In this document: piece after piece, positions 58,301 through 64,000 of the stretch
How positions within the stretch are numbered: the first letter of the stretch is position 1
How the letters are laid out: each line of letters starts with the position of its first letter
NCBI GenBank assembly: GCA_946894095.1
Contig: OX335642.1
Location: 13,837,021 to 13,901,020 of the forward strand
Source: Incurvaria masculella
Taxonomy: Eukaryota; Arthropoda; Insecta; Lepidoptera; Incurvariidae
Length of the DNA: 64,000 bases
Direction: 5' to 3'
The notes under the pieces: model-generated
Seen by the model: the letters and a program-made list of their open reading frames with translations, nothing else
Database searches by the model: none
Told to the model about the DNA's origin: nothing
Translations under genes and position numbers: made by a program

Positions 58301-60691
58301 TTACCTTTAAATCGAATTTATCCCATAAACATAGGCCAGTTGACTTATGCAGAGCTGCTTTTGCTCGGATTAAGTACTAACTTGCCTTAAACATTGACAT
58401 ATTCTCCGTAGAAGTTGTGGAAGAAACCAATGAGTATTTTAAATATCCTGAAAGAATGTATGATAACAGAATTATTTAAGGTAATACAATTATGGCTTTA
58501 ATTTTTTTACGGATAATAAATAAATCGGAACGCAAATTACATGTCAAATGCCTCTTAAGGAAAAATAAATTTAATTATGTGCAAAATGTGTAAGAATGAA
58601 ATCAACATATAAATTTAGTGTATTTATCTCAAACTGATCTGTGCAAGACAAGTGAAAGGCTAATAACTAATAATAACTAGGATGTGCCGAAAGAGTTCGC
58701 TCTGCCAGGGTTGCCAAGTAGTTTGAGTAAATATTGTGAAGAGGAAAAACATTCTTCTTGTTCATTTCACCCAGGGTGTTTTGAAATTAATTTTAAAAGT
58801 ATTAAATTGTATTTGATATTTACGTTACAAATGGATGGATGTTTATGTCGACCAAGATCATCTTGACTGGTAATATGTTCCGATCGTGTGAAAATAGTAA
58901 ATACATAGATGTGAGAATAGTAGTAGTGTAGAAAATAGATAAAAGTGTCCTTCGTGCTTCATTGCATTTGCTTTTCCATTAATAGTATATCCCCGTCGGA
59001 GGGTTCGTGTTAAAATATTTCCACCTTTTGCGATCAGATTCCTTTCTCAAATATTTTACCATCCATAACGGCCAAACATCAGTCAACAAATGGGATAGCA
59101 TTTTTACTATTTTACTCATCGTCATGGAGCGAAGGATTGATAAGTCAATATAGTTCGTCCGCGTGACAGCTGGCAACCCTGACTGCGGCATGTATCGTCA
59201 ACGCCACTTTCATTCAGACACATAGGGAGCGCGCTAGGGTTGTCACCTGCTGCGCCTTCAGCTGCGCGCATATCTCCTCGAACTCGGGCAGGCTGATCTC
59301 GCCCTTGCGCGCGCCGTTTACGCCGTTCACCTTCCCCGCGCCTCCACCGCCGCTCGTTGCGCCGCCCGCCACGCGCCCCGTCGCGTGGTACTCGTCGATC
59401 ATACATCGCACCTGTAAATGTACATATATACATAGATACCATCATGCGACTTCCCCAGAGGTGTAGGCATATATTATAGACCGTGATGGGGCTAAATTAC
59501 AGATTACTTATTTCGCTTCCTCTAGAGACATTTTTATATACTCTCCGAGCATGGTTGTTACAAGTGGCACCCATGTGGCTCTAGAGCCGAATGTTTAATC
59601 AGATCAAGTAAACTAACGTTTATAAGGTGGTTATCAGGTTTTAAATAAGTCGGTCAGGGATCCCTTATTGATTTTTTAACTTAACATGTCATTGACATTT
59701 AATAGTAGTTGTAATAACTGTCAACTACTAAATAAAGAAATAAGGGTAAGCAAAATAAAACCGATTGAGCCATTTAATGGGTTTTAAAAATATTTCCTAG
59801 CAATAAAGCATTGAAGAATCAGTCAATATCTCACTTCGGATATAACTGTGCGAATTGGTCCCATAACATTTATGCACACATCAAGAATTGTTTTATTAAT
59901 GATAGATCTTAATACAATTCCCATAACATTTATCCATTTTCCTTTAGCTGATTGATTCAATAACAATACATTTTCAATGTGATCTTCATGACTCACTGTT
60001 CAAGTGATCAGATTCACAATGACTCAACAAAATGACATAAAGGCATCTTTATTACAATGGTCATGGAGTCATAATTTTACAAAGTGAAATTGGCAACTGT
60101 CAGTTTTCCTTTACTAGCCTTAAAATATTACTTCAAAGTAACAGTTATTTAAAACGGCATGGAGTGCACCCAATCATTGTCGCCATTCTCAAAATAAGAA
60201 CCTACCGACCCTCTAGATATTTATCCATGGGGTCGGTAAACTATGGAATCTAATCCATGCCGAGGTTATTCCCTCAAAGTACACCCTGGGGTCCTTCAAA
60301 CATGGCGTGCACCTGACCGGACGGCATTATTTTCGCAGCCCCTGTGAAAGTCCCAAAGCCCATGGGCGTCGTCAGGCGTCTCTTTTGTTAGGTCCTGGCC
60401 TACGCCATATGCCAGAATGCGATGACACCAACCCGGGCAAGCCAATAATGGATTACGAACCATTCATCACGAAATGCACTTAAAATGCACTTAAACTCAG
60501 AAAGATAAATAAAGTAGTGCATTAACGGGGCGGGAATCGGGTAACCTCTGGCATAGAAGGCAAGTCCCCTGAGCTACGAGCTGCTAAAATGTCAGATCAG
60601 ATACCTTCCAATGTGGAATCTTGTGTCCGACACCATCCAACGCCTCTTTCAACTCCTTCAGGTCGATGTAGCCATTACCGCTCGAGTCAAG
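46159..60691 (-). CDS. Fim: Fimbrin / plastin, gene model of 13 joined exons
   Basis: Fimbrin cross-links actin filaments into tight bundles in cortex, microvilli and bristles; calcium binding to the EF-hands modulates this. Exons in transcript order: 60691-60605, 59411-59247, 57184-57103, 54752-54599, 53843-53680, 52806-52697, 52043-51849, 50831-50618, 49662-49532, 48059-47912, 47555-47404, 46747-46646 and 46365-46159. They join in phase into 636 residues plus TAA. Approximate layout in visible residues: EF-hands 1-80, linker to 115, CH1 119-240, CH2 260-370, CH3 387-495, CH4 509-610, then an Ala/Pro tail. Family signatures include [46 protein letters not shown] and YAVSMARR. Vertebrate plastins are about 630 residues, so only a short N-terminus (start and first helix of EF-hand 1) is missing. 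It was not found up to position 64000. Confidence 0.95.
46646..46747 (-). CDS. Fim: Fimbrin exon (CH4)
   Basis: 34 codons in phase 0: [20 protein letters not shown], then [14 protein letters not shown]. Donor GTTTGT. Confidence 0.93.
46815..47130 (+). mobile_element. SINE copy with composite head, diverged
   Basis: Contains ggtgaagcaactctcggttc and ggtggttcgg of the head and the body blocks, ending with cacataaaaaaaatt. It lies in a fimbrin intron, antisense to the gene. Confidence 0.7.
47404..47555 (-). CDS. Fim: Fimbrin exon (CH3/CH4 linker and CH4 start)
   Basis: Reads [19 protein letters not shown], then [20 protein letters not shown]. Acceptor TTTGCAG, donor GTGTGT. Confidence 0.94.
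47912..48059 (-). CDS. Fim: Fimbrin exon (CH3)
   Basis: Reads [20 protein letters not shown], then [20 protein letters not shown]. Donor GTAAGT; one base carried. Confidence 0.95.
48515..48590. repeat. Repeat family D fragment with a perfect hairpin
   Basis: Contains gtcctgtgaagttcttacgt of family D and a perfect 13-bp inverted repeat (ttatgtatcgttg, loop gaact) at 48558-48588. Confidence 0.6.
48591..49300. other. AT-rich fimbrin intron stretch
   Basis: No exon. Ends in an AATA-rich microsatellite (about 49255-49297). Confidence 0.45.
49532..49662 (-). CDS. Fim: Fimbrin exon (CH3 start)
   Basis: Reads [20 protein letters not shown], then [20 protein letters not shown] and WEK before GTGCGC. 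It includes the actin-binding first helix of CH3. Confidence 0.95.
49663..50230. other. Fimbrin intron stretch
   Basis: AT-rich; no exon or repeat recognised before the SINE. Confidence 0.4.
50236..50612 (+). mobile_element. Full-length SINE with composite head, abutting a splice donor
   Basis: Composite head (gtgcgacgtcttgcgatttg, tgaagcacc, gcgcggttgggttctggatg, ggtgaccatt), full body and an A-tail ending at 50612. It is antisense to fimbrin; the donor of the next exon is at 50617-50616. Confidence 0.88.
50618..50831 (-). CDS. Fim: Fimbrin exon (CH2 end, CH2/CH3 linker)
   Basis: Reads [40 protein letters not shown] and [11 protein letters not shown], then an acidic linker ending SREEK. 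Donor GTGAGT, whose last base is supplied by the SINE tail. Confidence 0.95.
50832..51848. other. Fimbrin intron
   Basis: A plus-strand 72-codon frame (51380-51598) ends [14 protein letters not shown], which could be a worn LINE terminus. Otherwise AT-rich with no exon. Confidence 0.35.
51849..52043 (-). CDS. Fim: Fimbrin exon (CH2)
   Basis: 65 codons, phase 0 at both ends: [40 protein letters not shown] and [19 protein letters not shown]. Compare LSPEELLLRWAN in vertebrate plastins. Confidence 0.95.
52463..52560 (-). mobile_element. SINE 3' fragment
   Basis: Starts tttgtatgtaactggacacg, the inverted SINE tail, and decays quickly. Confidence 0.45.
52697..52806 (-). CDS. Fim: Fimbrin exon (CH1 end)
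   Basis: Reads [20 protein letters not shown], then [16 protein letters not shown]. Acceptor TACAG, donor GTAACC. Confidence 0.96.
53055..53144 (-). pseudogene. Decayed partial copy of a fimbrin exon
   Basis: About 90 bp closely match the 5' part of the fimbrin exon at 53680-53843, including the acceptor AG. It reads [20 protein letters not shown] where the true exon has [21 protein letters not shown] one-base deletion at about 53059 breaks the frame after FYTK and the second half of the exon is absent. It would not support a normal fimbrin if spliced in. Confidence 0.8.
53150..53612 (+). pseudogene. LINE 3' fragment with reverse transcriptase C-terminus
   Basis: Reads [20 protein letters not shown], then PAGAF, an in-frame stop, and FERNLNKLN. 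This is the typical end of a non-LTR reverse transcriptase. The 3' part (ccgctggcatggtgcctcgc, gtcctcagcacagcc) recurs inverted at about 61570-61670. Confidence 0.75.
53680..53843 (-). CDS. Fim: Fimbrin exon (CH1)
   Basis: Reads [20 protein letters not shown], then [20 protein letters not shown] and [11 protein letters not shown]. It carries the diagnostic [10 protein letters not shown] of plastin CH1. Donor GTCAGT. Confidence 0.96.
53850..54598. other. Fimbrin intron
   Basis: AT-rich, no exon or repeat recognised. Confidence 0.45.
54599..54752 (-). CDS. Fim: Fimbrin exon (CH1 start)
   Basis: Reads [20 protein letters not shown], then [20 protein letters not shown] and KLKDGLIL, joining the next exon as LILCKVINHS. 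Acceptor GTGCAG, donor GTAGGG. Confidence 0.96.
54785..55440. repeat. Two G-rich repeat elements with poly(G) runs
   Basis: First element (about 54785-55130): ttacgtgag and ggtggtcgaa-type blocks occur at both ends, with a run of 13 G at 54845-54857. Second (about 55163-55430): ends caagggcgtcg and the complement, with 18 G at 55191-55208. Both look like non-autonomous mobile elements inside the fimbrin intron. Confidence 0.55.
55805..56000 (-). mobile_element. SINE copy, 5'-truncated
   Basis: Minus orientation with cggacatggatgggttc, ggctacattgaactggatgc and ttgccgcttcgaccatcatt body blocks. Confidence 0.75.
56001..57102. other. Fimbrin intron with SINE scrap
   Basis: AT-rich; a short SINE-like piece at about 56895-56965 (gatccaatacaatggtgcca). 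No exon. Confidence 0.4.
57103..57184 (-). CDS. Fim: Fimbrin exon (EF-hand to CH1 linker)
   Basis: Reads [20 protein letters not shown], then MSEASSDG. This aligns to the plastin headpiece linker. An upstream CA-rich tract precedes the acceptor GCGCAG. Confidence 0.93.
57185..59246. other. Fimbrin intron
   Basis: Contains a run of 15 G at 57429-57443 and AT-rich DNA. No exon, RNA gene or family repeat identified. Confidence 0.4.
59247..59411 (-). CDS. Fim: Fimbrin exon (second EF-hand, with insertion)
   Basis: Begins VRCMIDEYH and ends [20 protein letters not shown]. Between them, where a calcium loop should start with aspartates, lies a Gly/Ala/Asn-rich stretch ([20 protein letters not shown]). 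The acceptor and donor (GTGACA) are clear and the frame is open. Confidence 0.92.
59412..60129. other. AT-rich fimbrin intron stretch
   Basis: No exon or repeat recognised. Confidence 0.4.
60130..60385 (+). repeat. Interspersed repeat family F, copy 2
   Basis: More complete than 42107-42305: ataagaacctaccgaccctc, ggggtcggtaaactatggaa, gtccttcaaacatggcgtgc and cccaaagcccatgggcgtcg. Confidence 0.6.
60395..60584 (-). mobile_element. SINE copy with tRNA-type head, near a splice donor
   Basis: Minus orientation with gatgacaccaacccgggc and the head complement (ctctggcatagaaggcaagt, gagctacgagctgc). It ends about 20 bp from the donor of the EF-hand exon at 60605. Confidence 0.72.
60605..60691 (-). 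CDS. Fim: Fimbrin exon (first EF-hand)
   Basis: 29 codons: [20 protein letters not shown], then VGHKIPHWK. The loop [12 protein letters not shown] has all canonical EF-hand positions (D, S, N, Y, D, E). Acceptor TTTGCAG, donor GTATCT. The preceding exon is not in view. Confidence 0.92.
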
Positions 60692-60728
60692 CTGCAAACG
60701 AAATAAATTACATTTAAGATATTGATAC

Positions 60729-60763
60729 CATATCCATTGCTCTACCGCTGAGCTATCCAGAAA
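60729..60763 (-). repeat. tRNA-like 5' half (tRNA fragment or SINE head scrap)
   Basis: The minus strand reads ggatagctcagcggtagagc, a perfect tRNA D-arm/A-box, followed by a partial anticodon-like arm. No T-arm or B box follows, so it is not a functional tRNA gene. It sits about 40 bp before the acceptor of the EF-hand exon. Confidence 0.55.
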
Positions 60764-61044
60764 CTTACATCAGCCAACAAATTTCTTAATTATATTCAAA
60801 TCGACTCAATGTATTTCCTATCTACTACTAGATAGATCGCTTTCATTTCGTGTATTGATCCTACACTAGTCCCGCTTCATAGGAATGTCTAGATAGCTAG
60901 ATTATTTTCAAAATCTGATTACAACGCTTCAATGTAGATGTTTTTGCATAACTTCATACCTATTCATTAAACACACAAAAAAATTAAGATATTGATCTGA
61001 TATTGTAATGTCTGATATTGATTGATTGATGGTTCAGAGCCGGT

Positions 61045-61380
61045 AGTCTCAGTTGTCACCTAAATTGGCGTTACGGCAAACCGATCGACTGGCGTTTTCA
61101 AATGTATGGAGAAATTGAAGAGCGCGCGCAGCGGGCGTTAAGCGAACTAACATTTGCGAGTCCGAGTTTGATTTGACAGATTACTCAACGTTGCCGTAAA
61201 TACGTCGACGTTGCCGTTTACGTCGACTCCGCGTTTTCATACAAATCGGAAGCGGCGTTTGACTTTGACAGCTTGAAGAAGTAAAACCACAGAATATCTA
61301 GTAAAAACTTGTATGGAGTTTGGAGAAAACGCCAGTCGATCGGTTTGCCGTAAACGCCAATTTAGGTGAGACCTTAGACT
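61045..61380. mobile_element. MITE family 2, copy 2
   Basis: Terminal inverted repeats agtctcagttgtcacctaaa and the complement of agtctaaggtctcacctaaa. Internal blocks are shared with 15009-15327. 336 bp. Confidence 0.82.
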
Positions 61381-61397
61381 GACCACTTAGAGCCCTT

Positions 61398-61726
61398 AGT
61401 TCGACTTCTCACCTAAATTGCCGTTTATGCCAAGCCAACCGACTAACATTTTCAAAAGTATGAAGAATTGAAGAGGCGTAAAGTGAAATAACATTTGCAA
61501 GTCCGAGTTTGATTTGACAGCTTATGCATCTTCATCGGAAATTGACATTTCCGTATTTTTTTATGAAAAACCAGTATGGCTGAGCTGAGGACCAAAGCTG
61601 CTCAGTAAAACCAAATATACCTCGCCTCATGAAACCACGCTCAGCGAAGCACCATACCAGCGGATTTGAACTTTTTACTTTACTTCGAAGTTCCGTAAAG
61701 GCCAATTTATGTGAGAACTCGGACTA
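61398..61726. mobile_element. MITE family 2, copy 3, with inserted LINE tail
   Basis: The ends match the family (agttcgacttctcacctaaa; complement of agtccgagttctcacataaa). About 100 bp at 61565-61672 is instead the inverted 3' end of the LINE seen at 53490-53612. Confidence 0.75.
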
Positions 61727-61739
61727 CACATACAGAGAA

Positions 61740-62050
61740 GGGCCATGAAAATGGCATATGCTCTTAATATTTCGCCTTCAGGCGCTATGGTTGAGCAGCA
61801 TACAAGAGTCTAGAGAAAGAAGAGATCTCATAGAGACCGTCAATCTTGAATGGTCAACAATTTACCTAAGCTACACTACCGTTAATCGGTATTCTGTGCT
61901 ACCTTAGCCATTCAATGAAGTATTGCATACATCATCAAAGCTAAACCCTCATAGGCTTTTTATCGCAAACAGAATTGTGGACTCATGGAACAAACTATCT
62001 AGAGGCGATTGTCCGAAGAGTGAAACAGATTTGATAAAATGAAAAATACA
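61740..62050 (+). pseudogene. LINE reverse transcriptase C-terminal fragment
   Basis: Shifted frames give SKLNPHRLFIANRIVDSWNK, then LSRGDCPKSETDLIK, again a CR1/jockey-type reverse transcriptase end. Stops interrupt it. Confidence 0.65.
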
Positions 62051-62446
62051 ATAAAATTGCTAGGTAGTACACTGTTGTGATGTAGGACGCATCAGAGAAC
62101 GCGAAAAAATAAAATAATTTCATATGTGGACTAAGCAATGCAGTAAACGCAAAAGTTTTACTTTGAATCCGAACCAGGAACGATATAATCTTACGACATG
62201 CACGGGAAGAAATGCCGTGGGACCACTTATTTCCCTTTTTTATTGCCGGAACCCACGCAAGACATAAATACATGTAAATTAATGTTAAATGAACACAATT
62301 GTTAGATGCGCAGTACGGACACATATAACAACATATATGGCTGGAGCAGTGATCTCATGACACAAGAGAGAACCTTGTCATAGAATAAATAAACAAGTGG
62401 TCATTATATCTACTGCCTACATGCATTACGCTCATTTACGCATTTT

Positions 62447-62660
62447 TTTATGTAAACTAGACAAGGATAGCTAATACCACACCCACCGTCGTACTATCAA
62501 TCCAATGCAACGCATTTCCGAAGGAATTAGGTGCCATACCAGGACCGTCCTTTTATGAGCACGGCTGCATTGAGCTAAATGAAACATACAGACAATTTGT
62601 CATTGCCGTTTCGACTATCTTTTCATCCAATGCGATGGCACCAACGCAAAAGATACTTCA
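62447..62660 (-). mobile_element. SINE copy, 5'-truncated
   Basis: Minus orientation from ttttttatgtaaactagaca through ccaggaccgtccttttatga to atgcgatggcaccaacgc. Confidence 0.72.
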
Positions 62661-62726
62661 TGTTACATGTAAGGTGTTTCATGAAGAGACCAAAGAGTAC
62701 TTTCATTGTTAGTACACATTATTAAA

Positions 62727-62803
62727 ATGTTTTCGGATAAACAGATGTCGACTTCAACAAGGTAATAATCAGATCACTGTTCATCTGAAAACATTTTAAT
62801 AAC
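62727..62803. mobile_element. Short palindromic element
   Basis: Arms attattaaaatgttttcgg and the complement of ttattaaaatgttttcaga face each other with a short spacer. Confidence 0.6.
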
Positions 62804-64000
62804 GTATTTGCTTTGGATTCAATGACCATGTATCCGGTTTAATTAGGAAATTAGTTTATCAGGTTGTAAATTGATAATGTTCCCAAATTGCTATGAATAA
62901 AATGAGTAATAAAAATATATCACTAGATAGTAGCTATCTTTATACACGCAGGTAGATAAGTGTGTGGGAGTACGTGTATCGCAACTGGACGTGATGTTAT
63001 CCACCTAGTAAGCAATTTTATCGACATGCTATCATACCAGCTGTGGTACCTGGCTCCACTGCACAATGCATGTTTTGCTTTACGATATACTTCGTCGTTC
63101 TCAAAGGCCGCGCGGGCATTACAGTTCCTATCACTTCCGCTCTGTAAATCTGTTCCATCATTCTTTCGCCACTCATTCTCTCTAAATGTCCAAACCATCT
63201 AAACGTACTTTTCTCAATTTATTCTTGTCACTATGTCTTCCTTCAGTTAGCAATGCTCTCTAACCCGGCTATACCGGAACTTATCTGGTAAATTTACTCT
63301 TTAAATTTTCATCAAGGAAAAGCATTTCCACACAATTTTCGACAGCATTTATTTTCCATTTTAGGCAGTGTAGGTGTCTTTCCAGTGTAGGCACCAGCAC
63401 ACCGTTATGAACCGCCATCTGTAGACGTAATCTACCTTAGTAAGTTTGACTAAGCTTAGATTGCATTCAAAGCTAACATGGTTTACAATAACATCACGCG
63501 CGGCACCGACGTCTGTCGGCAGTCGGCCGAGTGGGGCCGACGGACGTGACGGAGCCAATCGAGCATGGGGGTATATAATTCAAATTACAGACAGATGTTT
63601 ATTTTATCGCTATAAGCCTGGTTTTCACCAAGTGCTGATTTATTTTAAGGCGCTAGGACTAGCCAACTACTCGCGCCATACAAATGCACTTTATAACAAA
63701 TGTAATAATATGTAGTGAAACGCTTCAGCAAATCCAAATAGAACTCCAGACTGATAATGGATTGTTAATATTTTTTTATTCCATCATTTATTTAAATAAA
63801 AATAAAAATAAAAAAGTTGATTTTTCTCATTAGAAATCTGAAAGTAATTCGATTTCTAGATATAAGCAAAAACAGCATATATGCATAAACAAAAAATTCC
63901 ATTTGCTTTTAGATTTCTACATTTAGTCAAAAAAGTTCGGAAATGGACACCGTTTCCGCAATGTATTTTGTATAGAAAAAGGAAACATACATTAACGAAA
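62804..64000. other. Right flank, no gene identified
   Basis: AT-rich except a CpG-rich patch at about 63495-63570. If the fimbrin gene starts nearby, this patch could be part of its promoter, but no fimbrin start exon (an ATG and the first EF-hand helix) was found. Confidence 0.35.

Noticed and set aside
60729..60763. Possible tRNA gene on the minus strand
   Set aside because: Only the D-arm half is present; no T-arm or acceptor 3' strand follows.

Overview
The window is animal nuclear DNA, most likely from an insect and probably a moth or butterfly (Lepidoptera). Genes are split by GT-AG introns. GC-rich exons sit in AT-rich introns. Short interspersed repeats are very dense, including three copies of a repeat with GGTTCCGT ends and a GTCC/GGAC core that I associate with Lepidoptera. 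The order assignment is inference; the eukaryotic gene structure is seen directly.

Three conserved genes can be read. (1) At 2949-3809 on the minus strand is the first coding exon of a class II DYRK protein kinase (Dyrk2 type). It carries the N-terminal region and the N-lobe up to the catalytic loop; the rest lies beyond position 1. A decayed Tc1/mariner element sits in the following intron. (2) At 19796-36226 on the plus strand are 14 exons of a TMCC family protein (dementin in Drosophila). It is a coiled-coil ER membrane protein with two C-terminal membrane helices. The visible exons join in phase into 575 residues plus a stop; the start exon is not identified. (3) At 46159-60691 on the minus strand are 13 exons of fimbrin/plastin (Fim), an actin-bundling protein with EF-hands and four calponin-homology domains. 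They join in phase into 636 residues plus a stop; only a short N-terminus is missing.

Between the convergent TMCC and fimbrin genes I find an unrecognised two-exon gene on the minus strand (40962-39615). It is predicted to encode an 80-residue secreted protein: a clear signal peptide, an acidic segment with a seven-residue repeat, and a proline/arginine-rich tail. This is the best candidate here for something undescribed. A weaker orphan terminal exon lies at 16518-16623 (minus) and a THAP-like remnant at 9598-9673 (plus).

The rest is introns and intergenic DNA packed with mobile elements. The commonest is a SINE family of about 360 bp seen in some twenty copies. It has one shared 3' body but two different heads: a plain tRNA-like head, and a head combining tRNA-like promoter boxes with a 5S-rRNA-like block. 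Several palindromic MITE families, LINE 3' fragments, a large inverted repeat in a TMCC intron, a 65-76 bp minisatellite and poly(G) runs are also present. Two SINE copies lie within about 20 bp of fimbrin 5' splice sites, and a decayed partial copy of a fimbrin exon lies about 0.7 kb from its parent.
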